Notes: a model not told the origin generated them from the letters alone. A stretch of 64,000 nt of DNA from Nocardia nova (GCF_002933465.1 NZ_PSZE01000004.1:248001-312000); one strand, 5' to 3'. Counted from the stretch's first letter, positions 41,309 to 51,570 are shown. A program made the numbers and translations.

Positions 41309-44300
41309 TCAGGCTCCGGGCCGTATATGCGATCCGATCCGGATGAGCCGCCCGTCCGCCAGCCCGGCGGCGATGCATGCTTCCAAGCGCTCCCGGCTGG
41401 CGCCAGCGAGTCGCCGCTGTTTGAAGATGGCCATGGTTGCGCGCATCAGAGGCTCCGTCTCCAGCGCCGCACTCGCGCCAGCCGCCCTCATGGCATTGAC
41501 GATCTCCTCTGGTGCGATCTCGTTCAGAGAACGCGTCATGTCATCCGGGGTGGTGCGGTAGCCGAGCCACGTAGCCCTGTCGATCTGATGTGGCCACACA
41601 AATGTGCCGAGCGGGCCGGAGTGAACGAGCTCGGTGGGGACGCAGTCGATGACAAACGCCTTGCGCGCGGCTGAAACTCGGTCGAAGCCGAACCGATTCG
41701 CGACGACCCGCGCGAGTCGATCCAGTGCGATGGGTCCCTCGGTCTCCACGGTTTCGCGTACGGCGTCGGTGATGATGCGCCGTACCGACGCCGAGTTGGT
41801 CCTGTCGAGATCCGTCCGTTCGCCGAGCGTTGTCGTCGGCGCGCAGAGATAAGTGGTGCCGCGGCCATCCCAGTCGCGAGCTGCCGGCTTGTCCAAAACA
41901 ATCGCCGCAGATCCGAGGCTGCTCGCGATCGGTGCGCTTGCGACGAGCTCCGGCTCGTCCCGCTGCGCCGAGTCGTCGGTCGGCTCGGCCGTCGAACTAT
42001 CTTCTGTCTCTACGTCTTCCAGGTCGAGCGGTGCGGGTTCGTCCGCCCTTTCGACCGTGGCTTCTGCTTCCAGCTTCGCGATGAGAGCCGCACGCTCTTC
42101 CGCTGCTGCGGCGAGCTCTGCCTCGAATGCCTCTCGCTTCGAGCGGGATGTTTCGATCGCGGCATCAACGCGGTCGAGTACAGCGCCACGATTGTCGATC
42201 CAGTCCGGCAACCACACCCGCAGCGACGAACCCCAGTGCATCATCGTTTCGAGCAGCCGCGGTGTCAGATCCCGGTCTGCGGCCGTCGGCCGTTCCGCCC
42301 ACCGTGGGCCGTCGAGCATGATCGCCACTTGCCAATGCTCGCAACCGGGTTCGCGTACGACGAGGTCGAGGACGAAGTCGGAGAGCCCGTAGTTCGCGTC
42401 CACCTCGTATCCGCGCTCGCGCAGTCCGGCGCAGATGTCTCTTTGAATGGGGTCGAGGCCGAGGCCGTCGCGCGGGTGTTCACCCGCGCTCGGTCCGTAG
42501 GAGGCCATTTCGAGGTAGCCGCGCAGGTGGGCCATGCCAACGGATTTCGTTCGGGACAGGTCGATGTGCGATGGGTCGAACGAGGTGAACACGATGACCT
42601 TGCGACGTGCCCGGGTGATCGCGACATTGAAGCGCTTCTCGCCGCCCGACCGGCTGAGCGGACCGAAGTTCAGCGGCAGCTGTGTCTCACCTGGTTTCGT
42701 CGAAAAGGCGGCGGTGAACAAGATGACGTCACGCTCGTCACCTTGGACGTTCTCCAGGTTCTTGACGAATATGCCTTCTTCGGCGTCGGGACGCAGGTTC
42801 TCGCGAACGAGCGGATCGTCGCATTCATCGAGGAGGTCCTCTACCAGAGTGCGTTGTTGCGCGTTGAACGTAACGACGCCGATGCTCTGGTGCGCGAGAT
42901 GTGGTGTGGCCAAACGGGTTCGAATCTCCTCGACCACGGCTTCTGCTTCGACACGATTCGTGCGGTGCTCACGGCCACGATCCTCGCGGTTGAAATGCCC
43001 GGCGACGCGACGCCATTCGACGCCCGCGGTGCTGTCTCCGCCGGGGGAGGGCAGGCTGGCCAGCCGACCCCCGTAGTACTTCTGGTTGGAGAAGCTGATG
43101 AGTGTCTCGTCCTGGCTGCGGTAGTGCCACGACAACCACAGACGCGGAACACCGGACTCGACACATTCGGTGAGGATGCTGTCCAGATCTTCCGGAGCGA
43201 GCTCGCCCTCCTCGGGCGCGTCGTCGTCATCGGAAGCCGTGACCTGACCGAACGAGGTCGGCGGCATCTGCTGGGAGTCGCCGACGATGACGGCCGACCG
43301 GCCACGCCCCAGGGCGCCGATCGCTTGCGCCACGGTCACCTGCGACGCCTCATCGAATACGACGATGTCGAACGTCGCGGAACCGGGCGGAATGAACTGC
43401 GCGAGCGAGGCCGGACTGACGAAAACACACGGAGTGGCCGCCAGAATGTGGTCGGCGTATTTGTTCATCAGTTGCCGGAAGCTGAGGCCGCCACGCCGTC
43501 TGTCCAGCGAACGTCGCAATTCCCCGACCTCGCCGGTGAGCGAACCGGCTCGGAAGGGGCGCCGCTCGAGCAGTGTGGCGGCAAGAGCTTTGACCTGTTC
43601 CTCTCGCAACGACTCCGCAGCGTGCACGAAGTCGTCGATTTCGCCGTCACGAAGGTCGGAAAGGAAGTTGTTCAGACCGGTGGATCGGCGGCGTTCGTCC
43701 AGCGATGTGGCAGCGGTGCCACGAATGAAGGCCGCCGTTGCGTCGGCCGCCGGAATTCGGGCGGTCAGAAGTGCTTCCACGAACTCATCGAGTCCTGCTT
43801 GGCGCAAGGGCGCGAGGTAGCTGGACATCCTGGACCAGTCGAGCAGGTGCCGGGCATTGAAAAGCTCAGCGTCTTCGATGAGTTCGCCACTCGTGCGCTT
43901 CCACGCGGTGAGCCAGTGTTCGCCGTTGCGCCAGCGGGTCACATCATCGTCAGTGGTGCCGAGACAGTGTCGCAACTGTGTCCACGCGTCGCTCACTTCC
44001 TCGAGCAACCCGATCTCTCGATCGGCCGGGAAGCCGGTAGTTTCGAGCAGACGCCATTCGCCGGGGGAGGTGTCGATGAATCGGAGCGTCGCGGCGATGT
44101 AGTCGAAGATCGGCCGCAGTTCTTCCGCGCTGCCGGGGGCGAGGGGATTCCAACGCGCCGGCATGAACGGGCCGAGAAGTTCCCGGGCGAGCGTCTGAGT
44201 TCGCGAAACATGCTCGCGGACACCAGGGATTGCTCGCAGCAGGGGCAGGACTCTCTGGGGTGCGAGGTCGGTGCCCGGCTGGGCGAACGGTGCCATGCTG

Positions 44301-47300
44301 CGCTGAAACTGCTCGGCCTTCTTCTTCCGGCCGAACATCCGTTTGTCGCACTCCTCCGCCTCGGTGACGGTGGCGGCGATATCACCGGTTTCGACGAACA
44401 TCGGCGTGAACGTCGCCAGCAGTGGAGCGCAGTTTCGCTGCAGCTGTTCGATCTCTGCCCTCAGCGCTTTCAGCGAGCCGGAGAATTGCGCGCCGCCCAT
44501 CCACGCAAGTGTGGGCGCGTCCGGAACCGGACGACCGAGTTGGTGCTTCGCCGGTTCGAGCAAGGCGACGAGCTGGCTGGGATCGTCGTTGGCTGCCAGC
44601 AACGACCGCACGCGGTCACTCGTCTCCGCGGCATCGAACGCGTTGGCAAACCGGCGCACGGCAGACGCGATCTGCTCCGCGCCCACCGAGCTCGGAATGG
44701 CGCCTGCCAGAGACCATGGCACACCGGGTGCGATATCCAGGGGACGCGCTGCCCGCGAGAAGAGGTCGAGTGCAGCCTTGACTGCTGACCAGTTCTCGGA
44801 AGGGCGAGCGACATAGGCAATCGGAATGGGGGCCACCGGTCCATCACCGGTCTCGAGGATCTCTTCGAAGGCGCTCCATAGCGAGTAGTCGATACCGTTG
44901 CGCTGATGCAGTTTTCTTGGATAGTCGGCGAGCGGTGCGAGCCTAGCCCGAAATTCCGCTAACCGGGCATCCCATGTGCGCTCGTTGTACCGGATCGAAT
45001 TGTCGATCGCGGCTTTGAGCTGATCGCGGATCACATTGGGACTCTGACTCTTTCCGTGCAAGTCGAGAGTGAAGTTCTGCAGACCGACCCGCTCGAGGCG
45101 CCGTTTCACCACGTCGAGCGCTGCCTGCTTCTCTGCGACGAAGAGAACGGTCTTGCCCAGCTCCAAAGCGTGTGCGATCAGATTCGTGATCGTCTGGGAC
45201 TTACCCGTGCCGGGCGGGCCTTCGAGGACGAATGTGCGGCCGGCCGCGGCGAGCGCGATCGCTCTGAGCTGTGAGCCGTCGGCCGGAATCGGAACGGGCA
45301 CAGCACTTTCGTCGACCTCGAGCTGCTCCAGGCCGGCATCACCGTCGGCGTTCGGGTCATGGAACGACTCGCCGGGATGGTGCGTCAGATGCCGAACGAT
45401 CGGACTCTGCTCGAGGATCTCCCAGCTGTCGCTGAGGTCCTTCCACATGCCGAACGTGCCGAACTGGCAGATGGCGAGAGTTGCGACCTCATCCACCCGC
45501 AGATCGATGTTGTTCTCGACCAGAGCGCTCCGGATCCCGCGGAGGGCGTGGACGATATCGATTCCGCTGTCGTCCAATTTCGGTGCTTCGAGTGCCTCGA
45601 TCGAGACGTTGTGCTTCAGACGCAGCCACTCGACCAGGCAGTAGTTCGGACTCGCGACTTCGGTTGTGTTCGTCGTGATGTGGAACTGTTTTCTTCCCGT
45701 ACCGCCGCTGATCTTCACCGGAAGGAGAAACAGCGGCGCCCGCGCCTCGGCGCCCGTGCTTGTGTGGTGTACGAGCGCGCCGAGCGTCAGGTAGAGGTTC
45801 GAGCTTCCGGTTTCTTCGAACAGCGTCCGTGCGGTCCGGGCGAGCTCTTTGAATCTGCGGGTGTAAGCGTTATTCGGAACGGCAGCGTAGAGCTGGTGGT
45901 CCTCGGAGAGGTACGCCCGCAGTACATCCGGGTCGATCTCGGCGGCACGTCGCGCGCCTTGGAGTTGATGAATGGACGAGAGGTCGTCGTGCGGAGCCAG
46001 TGTGAGGGGAGTACCCGCATGAACGATGTCGTCGAGAATCGGTAGACCGTTGTGGGGCACATGCAGGTCGATCACCTGAGACGATGCCTTCAGATTCAGC
46101 AACCTGTTGCGGGTGCTCAGATCGAGAAGCGATCGCTTCCACTTTCGGACGCGTGCCGGAGCGGAGTCGGTCGTGTCCAAGACTTCGTCGTTCTGGTTCT
46201 GTGCCCGAAGCTCACCGGGCAGTTCCAGCACGATTCCGCCGATTTTCGTCGGCTCGGGGGAAGCAACGGCGGCGACGTCATCGAGGCTGGGCAGGGGGCG
46301 TACACCGCTTCTCCTGGCAGCAGCGATGTCGACAACTCCGGCCAGTGACTCGGGCGTACTGAAGTGCTGTCGTGCTGTCGCTATGGCGCTGGAAAAGCTG
46401 CCGTTCGACGACTCCTCGTAGAACACCGCCTCGACAGGCACGGCGATACCCGACTCGACGAGATTGACGAGAGCGTTCTGCTCGGTCAAGGACGGATGAG
46501 ACAAGTTCGCTTCTTCGCGCAGAAATCCGGCGAAGGCGTGCCCGGTCACCAACCACACGAGCGGGCGCAGACCGGATGCCTCGAGGCACGCCGCATAGGC
46601 CACGGAGAGGTCGATGCAGGTGCCGAACCGCTCGTCGAGAACTCCCGCGGTGGTGCGGATCTTCTGTCCGGTCGCCTCGAACGAAGCGGGAGGGTTGATG
46701 TAGCGGATTCGCCGTGCGCGCAGGACTTCGTAGATCGCGGCGGCAATGAGCGCGGCTCGCTCCGGGCCTGCTTGGTAGCCGCTGATCGAGGAATCCCCGG
46801 TGTTGGTTCGCAGGAGTTCGGCGGCATCGTTGAGGACCGACCGAACGGATTTGGTATTCGGTTGGACGAACGCCGCAAGCGAGTCGTAGAAGATCGGCGC
46901 GTTGAACCACTCGTTGTGCGCGAGGACTCGGATCGGCGTCGTGAGATGGACGTCGGGTCCCCACATTCGTGTCACGGTGACACTCAGTGTCGCCGGGTGA
47001 CTTTCGTTCAGCTCCCGGAGGTAGGACGTCTGCGGTGCGAAGGCGCCGAAATCGTCCCAGAACACGTCGGCGCCGTCGGACAGGTCGCCGTCGTAGGTTC
47101 GCTGCCATGCCGGGGTCAGTTCGGCGCCGTCGCCGTGCAGTCGGACGGTTACGGTCATGTCGACCACCGACGAGCCCGAATTGTTCGTCACACGAAGTCC
47201 GGAGATCAGCGGCACGCCGTTGTGGACGAGCGCCAGATTGATCGCGGGTTGGGTCAGAACCTGAACGGTCAGCCCGGACTCCACTGCGGTGGTGTCCTCC

Positions 47301-47320
47301 CACAGCGCGGTGTGCGCCAC
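41309..47320 (-). CDS. giant SF1 helicase-nuclease with N-terminal transglutaminase-like domain (DUF4011 type)
   Basis: 2003 residues; GTG 47320 follows an ideal AGGAGG. Order: beta-rich Ig-like segment (~15-130); transglutaminase-like fold (~150-300) with Cys235 in FGTCIDLSVAYA and His261 in VTGHAFAGF; DUF4011-like KRSLLDLSTRNRLLNL; SF1 helicase with Walker A EGPPGTGKS (~700-708), Walker B FDEAS (Asp1323) and FNVAITRARRK; an MTES/Vsr-like nuclease region (~1635-1705: GYEVDANYGLSDFVLDLVV, QVAIMLDGPRWA); coiled coil (~1735-1775, AELAAAAEERAAL); C-terminal DUF3320-like domain. Expected to unwind and cut nucleic acid. The cysteine-protease-like domain is unusual. Probably anti-phage or anti-plasmid (inference from domains and neighbours). 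Confidence 0.87.
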   Translation of the reverse strand: MAHTALWEDTTAVESGLTVQVLTQPAINLALVHNGVPLISGLRVTNNSGSSVVDMTVTVRLHGDGAELTPAWQRTYDGDLSDGADVFWDDFGAFAPQTSYLRELNESHPATLSVTVTRMWGPDVHLTTPIRVLAHNEWFNAPIFYDSLAAFVQPNTKSVRSVLNDAAELLRTNTGDSSISGYQAGPERAALIAAAIYEVLRARRIRYINPPASFEATGQKIRTTAGVLDERFGTCIDLSVAYAACLEASGLRPLVWLVTGHAFAGFLREEANLSHPSLTEQNALVNLVESGIAVPVEAVFYEESSNGSFSSAIATARQHFSTPESLAGVVDIAAARRSGVRPLPSLDDVAAVASPEPTKIGGIVLELPGELRAQNQNDEVLDTTDSAPARVRKWKRSLLDLSTRNRLLNLKASSQVIDLHVPHNGLPILDDIVHAGTPLTLAPHDDLSSIHQLQGARRAAEIDPDVLRAYLSEDHQLYAAVPNNAYTRRFKELARTARTLFEETGSSNLYLTLGALVHHTSTGAEARAPLFLLPVKISGGTGRKQFHITTNTTEVASPNYCLVEWLRLKHNVSIEALEAPKLDDSGIDIVHALRGIRSALVENNIDLRVDEVATLAICQFGTFGMWKDLSDSWEILEQSPIVRHLTHHPGESFHDPNADGDAGLEQLEVDESAVPVPIPADGSQLRAIALAAAGRTFVLEGPPGTGKSQTITNLIAHALELGKTVLFVAEKQAALDVVKRRLERVGLQNFTLDLHGKSQSPNVIRDQLKAAIDNSIRYNERTWDARLAEFRARLAPLADYPRKLHQRNGIDYSLWSAFEEILETGDGPVAPIPIAYVARPSENWSAVKAALDLFSRAARPLDIAPGVPWSLAGAIPSSVGAEQIASAVRRFANAFDAAETSDRVRSLLAANDDPSQLVALLEPAKHQLGRPVPDAPTLAWMGGAQFSGSLKALRAEIEQLQRNCAPLLATFTPMFVETGDIAATVTEAEECDKRMFGRKKKAEQFQRSMAPFAQPGTDLAPQRVLPLLRAIPGVREHVSRTQTLARELLGPFMPARWNPLAPGSAEELRPIFDYIAATLRFIDTSPGEWRLLETTGFPADREIGLLEEVSDAWTQLRHCLGTTDDDVTRWRNGEHWLTAWKRTSGELIEDAELFNARHLLDWSRMSSYLAPLRQAGLDEFVEALLTARIPAADATAAFIRGTAATSLDERRRSTGLNNFLSDLRDGEIDDFVHAAESLREEQVKALAATLLERRPFRAGSLTGEVGELRRSLDRRRGGLSFRQLMNKYADHILAATPCVFVSPASLAQFIPPGSATFDIVVFDEASQVTVAQAIGALGRGRSAVIVGDSQQMPPTSFGQVTASDDDDAPEEGELAPEDLDSILTECVESGVPRLWLSWHYRSQDETLISFSNQKYYGGRLASLPSPGGDSTAGVEWRRVAGHFNREDRGREHRTNRVEAEAVVEEIRTRLATPHLAHQSIGVVTFNAQQRTLVEDLLDECDDPLVRENLRPDAEEGIFVKNLENVQGDERDVILFTAAFSTKPGETQLPLNFGPLSRSGGEKRFNVAITRARRKVIVFTSFDPSHIDLSRTKSVGMAHLRGYLEMASYGPSAGEHPRDGLGLDPIQRDICAGLRERGYEVDANYGLSDFVLDLVVREPGCEHWQVAIMLDGPRWAERPTAADRDLTPRLLETMMHWGSSLRVWLPDWIDNRGAVLDRVDAAIETSRSKREAFEAELAAAAEERAALIAKLEAEATVERADEPAPLDLEDVETEDSSTAEPTDDSAQRDEPELVASAPIASSLGSAAIVLDKPAARDWDGRGTTYLCAPTTTLGERTDLDRTNSASVRRIITDAVRETVETEGPIALDRLARVVANRFGFDRVSAARKAFVIDCVPTELVHSGPLGTFVWPHQIDRATWLGYRTTPDDMTRSLNEIAPEEIVNAMRAAGASAALETEPLMRATMAIFKQRRLAGASRERLEACIAAGLADGRLIRIGSHIRPGA

Positions 47321-47505
47321 GCCTACCTCCTCTATGCCCCAGAACTCTTCGTCGGCTCGGCCGAGCCCGGATGCGCCTTGGCGATCGCCCGAACTGACAT
47401 CGGTGGATGACCTGAAAATGTGACAGACGCAATCGCTAACCGCGCGTCCCGACATCTCACGCCTGCTCTTGCTGCGCTGAATTGGAACACGTTGTAGCGC
47501 AATAA

Positions 47506-47904
47506 TTACCGGCTTGCACCGGTGTGTGCGCTCATCGCAGCGTCGATCGCTGCCACAACCCGCTCGGAGCTTTCCTGCCACCGTCGCAACTGCTGGACCG
47601 TCGGATTCAGTTCGTAGTCGTGATGATGAGTAACTACCGACAGCTCCGCCCACAGGACACTCGCCTCGCCGGCCGCCTGCGCACCGATGTACTTGGGAAG
47701 CACCAGCAGCTGGGCACGCCGGGTTACCGAGACCATCCGTGGCGATACCGAGTTCCACAGTTCTTCGATCGCGTGCTCGACGGCGATGCGCAGCGTCCAT
47801 GCCGATGCTCTCGGCCAGAGGCCGTCCAGGTCGGCCGTGGCGTCGGAGATGAGCATGTCGGCAGTGCCGAGCCTGGAGCGGACCAGCGTCAGTTGCTGAG
47901 CCAT
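47506..47904 (-). CDS. small partner protein of the SMC-like ATPase
   Basis: 132 residues, overlapping the 3' end of the ATPase gene by 16 nt, so co-translated. Helical, with AVEHAIEELWNSVSP and ELSVVTHHHDYELNPTVQQL, a His-rich pattern. No named family recognised and no catalytic motif visible. The tight overlap suggests a subunit or regulator of the ATPase. The giant helicase gene starts 185 bp downstream on the same strand. Confidence 0.72.
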   Translation of the reverse strand: MAQQLTLVRSRLGTADMLISDATADLDGLWPRASAWTLRIAVEHAIEELWNSVSPRMVSVTRRAQLLVLPKYIGAQAAGEASVLWAELSVVTHHHDYELNPTVQQLRRWQESSERVVAAIDAAMSAHTGASR

Positions 47905-50306
47905 GCCGTGATCCTCTCCGCGCGATTGATGAGGTCTTCGAGGTCGTCGCGGGTGCTTCCGTGCGCGCCGCGATTACATGCCTCGATCACCGACGACGCC
48001 CATGGCGCGAGTTCCCGGTCCAGGCGTGCGAGGGCCGCCGCCTCTTTCGTTCGGTCCAGGAACAGGGCGAGCGCGAGCTTCTGCTTGGTCCGTTCGGCCG
48101 CCGCGAGCTGTTCGTCGATGGCGATCTGGCTGAGGCCGTTCTCGCCCAGAATCTTTCGGACCTTCGCAGTGCTGGCGGACTCGATCGCTTGTCGGCAGCA
48201 CAATGCGATCAGCTCATTGGCTTCGTCCTTGGGCAACCGGGGAGTCAGCTGCAATGCGCGGGCATCGGCGAGATTGCGGCGGATCGGGTCGACCGACACC
48301 CGGACTTCCACGACCGACCGCTCCCGGCGCTGTACATCGAGTATGGTCGCCGGAATATGCAGGCGGCGTACGGCTTCGGACAACCGCAGGTCGTGTGTGA
48401 AGACGACAACCTGCCGGGATCGCGCGACCTCGTCCAGCACTCGGGCCAATCCGTCGACCTTGGCCGGGTCCATGGACTGAACCGGGTCGTCGATCACCAG
48501 GAACCGGAACGGACTCTGCGCCGCCGTGGCACGCGGCAGGAACAGCGACAACCCCAGCGAGTGCAGTTCACCCTGGCTCATCACTCCCAGCGCGGCACCG
48601 GCCACCCCGTCGACCGTCACATCCAGGCTCACCCGGCGCTGCTGCGCACTGCCCGTCAGCACGACGCCACCGAGCTCGACATTGCTCTGCTGGCGCAGCG
48701 TGGTCCAAATATGTTGCGAGAGTTCGGCCAGTGGCCGCATGCGCTCGGTGCGCAGACCGGCGGCGGCATTCTTGAGCCACGCCTCGGCTGCCTTCACGGT
48801 CTTCAGCTCATCGGCAGCGGTTGCCGTCGATGTCGCGCGCTCGACCCAGGCGGCGATCCGTACGGCCAGTGGGGCCCAGACCGTGTCCAGGCGGGACAGC
48901 TCGGCGCGCGCTCGCTCCTGCAGGTCCGACAGTGCGACGGTGAGTCGCTGGTAATGGTCACGCATCAGTGCCGGCAGTTGTGCGGCGTCTGCGGATCGCA
49001 GCTCCGCCCATCCCCGCCACTCCCGCAGCGCGTCGCCGGCGTCGATCGGGCAACTCGACAGTGCTTGCGGGACTGGCTGGATCAGGCTGCGTGCCTCGGA
49101 CACCGCCGCGTCGTGTGCGCGCCTGGCCGCTGCGAGGTCGGCGGTGCGCTGTCGGATATCGGCGATCTTCTGGCTTGTCCGCTCCCTCCACTGCGCGTCG
49201 AGTTGCCCTTCACCGCATACCGGGCATGGGCAATCGTCGCCGGCGGCGTAGGTGGCGGCGAGGTCCAAGATCTCCAGAATCGCGGTATCCGCGTCGGCTT
49301 CCGCTGTCGCCGCACCGGTCAATTGTGCTGCGGCAGCGTCGAGACGGCCAGTGACTTCCACCAGCAGCGCTGAGCTGGGGAGCCCGAGCGCGGCAATGCC
49401 GCTCAGAGCCGTCGCGGGGCCGGAAGCATCCGCTTCGGCGCCGAGCACCGTCTGAGAGATGGCGGCCAGGTTGTTGTTGCGCCGATCGAGCAGCTCGAGG
49501 ACCGCGCGCGCACGGTCGTCGTCGACGGCCGACAATTCCGTCAGCAAGACCTCTTTGCCCTGTTTGACCTCCTTGGCGGCTTTATCGATCTCGAGTCGTC
49601 GCCGCTGCAGGTTCTGCAACGCGGCGTTGATGTCGTCGAGACCGAGTAGGCGGTGCAGCGCGTCGTACATCGCGGTCGGCGTGCCGTCGATCAGTGAGCC
49701 CAGCTCGCTGTAGGACAAGAACGGACGAAACAATTCCAGCGGCCGGGCAAGGTCGCCGCGGTCCATTGGTATCGGCTCACCAGCTTTGCGGCGGGTGGTC
49801 CAGCTGCCCTCCTCGAGTCCCGCCCCGGCGCTCCACGTACCGGTGATGGTCAGCGGGTTCTCCGCGGACTCCGTCTGCAATTCGACTTCGATGGTCGGGG
49901 CCGCACCGTCGTGCAGATTCCGCCAGCCATCACGCCAGATTCGGCCGCGGTCCGACCATCGCTTGTTGTCGCCGGTGATCGCGAACTCCGCGGCCTCGGC
50001 GAAACTGGATTTGCCGCAACCATTTCGGCCGACCACGAGCGTCAGGCCGGGCGCGGGTTGGAGGTCCAGCGTTGTCTTCGGTCCGATACCCCGGAAGCCG
50101 TGCACCGTGATCGATCGCAGGAACATCCCGGCCAGCACCCCACCGGATCCGGGGCCGGCAGGGGCGGTATCTGGGAAGGCCGCCAGTATGGTCGCGGCCA
50201 TTTCCGGAGAGACCGACATATCGGCGGAGATCTCGTCGGACACCAGATCGCGCAGGCGCTCGGCATCCCCCGCGGATACTTCGACGGCGGGCAGCGTGTT
50301 CTGCAT
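47889..50306 (-). CDS. SMC/Rad50-like AAA ATPase with zinc hook
   Basis: 805 residues from ATG 50306 (GGGGGA upstream; a TTG at 50324 is possible). After a ~60-residue helical lead come RSITVHGFRGI, P-loop GRNGCGKS (93-100), coiled coil, zinc hook CPCPVCG (Cys359, 361, 364), second coiled coil, ABC signature MSQGELHSLG (~570), and Walker B FRFLVIDDPVQSMDP (~603-617). It should dimerise on DNA or ends like Rad50 or the ATPases of several defence systems. The C-terminal ~150 residues after the ABC domain are helical. Operon with 47506-47904 and possibly the giant helicase. Confidence 0.88.
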   Translation of the reverse strand: MQNTLPAVEVSAGDAERLRDLVSDEISADMSVSPEMAATILAAFPDTAPAGPGSGGVLAGMFLRSITVHGFRGIGPKTTLDLQPAPGLTLVVGRNGCGKSSFAEAAEFAITGDNKRWSDRGRIWRDGWRNLHDGAAPTIEVELQTESAENPLTITGTWSAGAGLEEGSWTTRRKAGEPIPMDRGDLARPLELFRPFLSYSELGSLIDGTPTAMYDALHRLLGLDDINAALQNLQRRRLEIDKAAKEVKQGKEVLLTELSAVDDDRARAVLELLDRRNNNLAAISQTVLGAEADASGPATALSGIAALGLPSSALLVEVTGRLDAAAAQLTGAATAEADADTAILEILDLAATYAAGDDCPCPVCGEGQLDAQWRERTSQKIADIRQRTADLAAARRAHDAAVSEARSLIQPVPQALSSCPIDAGDALREWRGWAELRSADAAQLPALMRDHYQRLTVALSDLQERARAELSRLDTVWAPLAVRIAAWVERATSTATAADELKTVKAAEAWLKNAAAGLRTERMRPLAELSQHIWTTLRQQSNVELGGVVLTGSAQQRRVSLDVTVDGVAGAALGVMSQGELHSLGLSLFLPRATAAQSPFRFLVIDDPVQSMDPAKVDGLARVLDEVARSRQVVVFTHDLRLSEAVRRLHIPATILDVQRRERSVVEVRVSVDPIRRNLADARALQLTPRLPKDEANELIALCCRQAIESASTAKVRKILGENGLSQIAIDEQLAAAERTKQKLALALFLDRTKEAAALARLDRELAPWASSVIEACNRGAHGSTRDDLEDLINRAERITAWLSN

Positions 50307-50510
50307 AGAAGATCCCCCAATCAATGCGAATGCTTATGTCGCACAGGCGAGAACGCGTGCTCGCCGAACTGCGCGAGAAGTGAGAGTCTATCGAGAAGTG
50401 GGTTGCCAGGAGACGGGTTCGAGCGGCGGCCTCGTGGCAACCCTCGGACGGATGCGGCCACGGCTCGGTGCTGCTGGGCATGGTCGCGTCCAACGGGCGA
50501 AGGTGCCGCC

Positions 50511-51083
50511 CTACTTCACCGCGACGCGAGCGCCGCCGGAAAACGCGGAGTCGTGGAACTCGATCGCTGCGGCCTGAGTGCCCTTCGGCACATCGAATGC
50601 GATTGTCACGGAGATCTTGTTGCCCGGGTTGATCTCGGTCGACAGATCTTTGTTCAGATTGATCTCGGCGCCGGTGTCGTTGCTGTAGAGCCGCCCTTGG
50701 CCGTCGACAAGTTTCTGGTTGTCGCCGAAGTAGGTTTGGGGACGGTCACCGGTGTTGGTGACATCGACGTGGACCAGAACGTACTCGCCCTGAGCCTGTT
50801 TGCGCAGGTACGGGTTGTCCCCGACCTCCGAAACCGGAGGGGCTAGCCTGGTCACCACGAAGGCGAACTTGCCGTCGCGCACCTCCGAACCCAGCGGTGC
50901 CGCCGTGGTTCGTTCGGTCTCTTGTTTGGAGGCTTCGTGTGCGACGCCCCCGATGAGTGCGGCGCATCCGCCGAACAACAGCAGTATGCAGGCGGCGAAT
51001 CCGCCGAGAATCCAGGGCCAGACGCGCCTCTTCTTCGGCGGCGGGTAGTAGGGCGGGTGTTGAGGTGGGACCGGAGCGGTCAT
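50511..51083 (-). CDS. DUF4352-type membrane-anchored exported protein
   Basis: 190 residues; start MTAPVPPQHPPYYPPPKK at 51083 behind AGGGAA. A Pro/Tyr-rich cytosolic lead, one transmembrane helix (~24-45, WPWILGGFAACILLLFGGCAALIGG), then an extracellular immunoglobulin-like DUF4352 domain (VVTRLAPPV, EYVLVHVDVTNTGDRPQTYF, GNKISVTIAFDVPKG). Such proteins are common actinobacterial surface proteins of unknown role. It heads a group of small exported proteins. Confidence 0.85.
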   Translation of the reverse strand: MTAPVPPQHPPYYPPPKKRRVWPWILGGFAACILLLFGGCAALIGGVAHEASKQETERTTAAPLGSEVRDGKFAFVVTRLAPPVSEVGDNPYLRKQAQGEYVLVHVDVTNTGDRPQTYFGDNQKLVDGQGRLYSNDTGAEINLNKDLSTEINPGNKISVTIAFDVPKGTQAAAIEFHDSAFSGGARVAVK

Positions 51084-51144
51084 GAGGTTCCCTAAGTTTG
51101 TAGGTGTCTGGGGTTGGTGCGAGAATTCGTGGGCCTGGTTGTGG

Positions 51145-51570
51145 CTACTTGACGCCACTCAGCTGGTCAGGGCAGTAGGCAGTCGACGCGGCGTGCAGAA
51201 AGTCGGCGGTGTGCTCGAGTTTCGTTGCGTCGGCGCGGACCGAGTTGCCGTCGATGGTTCCGTCGGCCAGCTGGGCAATGACCTGCAGTTTCTCGCCGCC
51301 GCGCATCCGGCGACATGCGACTTCACCCGCTTCGATGAGGTCGGCTCGATCCACGGATCGCAGCCAATAGTCCGAGAGCTGGGAGATGAAAACCCGGTCT
51401 TGGTCCGATATTTCACCGCGTCGAGGTGTGGGTGAGGGCGTTGATGAATGCGAGGCGGAGGTCGCCGTGTCGGCGCGATCACTGGAGTCCGCGCATCCGG
51501 CGATCGCGACCACGGCGATGGCCCCGAAGACGATCGGTCGCACCGCGAGTCCTGTCACCTTTTTGCTCAC
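51145..51570 (-). CDS. DUF732-like lipoprotein
   Basis: 141 residues from GTG 51570, overlapping the upstream stop by 4 nt. Signal peptide with lipobox AIAGC (Cys26), a Ser/Thr/Pro linker, then DRVFISQLSDYWLRSV, EAGEVACRRMRGGEKLQVIAQL and a final AYCPDQL: the two-cysteine helical DUF732 pattern typical of mycobacteria and nocardiae. Expected on the outer side of the membrane; function unknown. Confidence 0.83.
   Translation of the reverse strand: MSKKVTGLAVRPIVFGAIAVVAIAGCADSSDRADTATSASHSSTPSPTPRRGEISDQDRVFISQLSDYWLRSVDRADLIEAGEVACRRMRGGEKLQVIAQLADGTIDGNSVRADATKLEHTADFLHAASTAYCPDQLSGVK

Noticed and set aside
42236-44788. 850-codon plus-strand frame inside the giant helicase gene
   Set aside because: Complement of the helicase-nuclease coding strand; no domain pattern.
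47961-49373. 470-codon plus-strand frame inside the SMC-like ATPase gene
   Set aside because: Shadow; the ATPase has P-loop, zinc hook and signature motifs in order.
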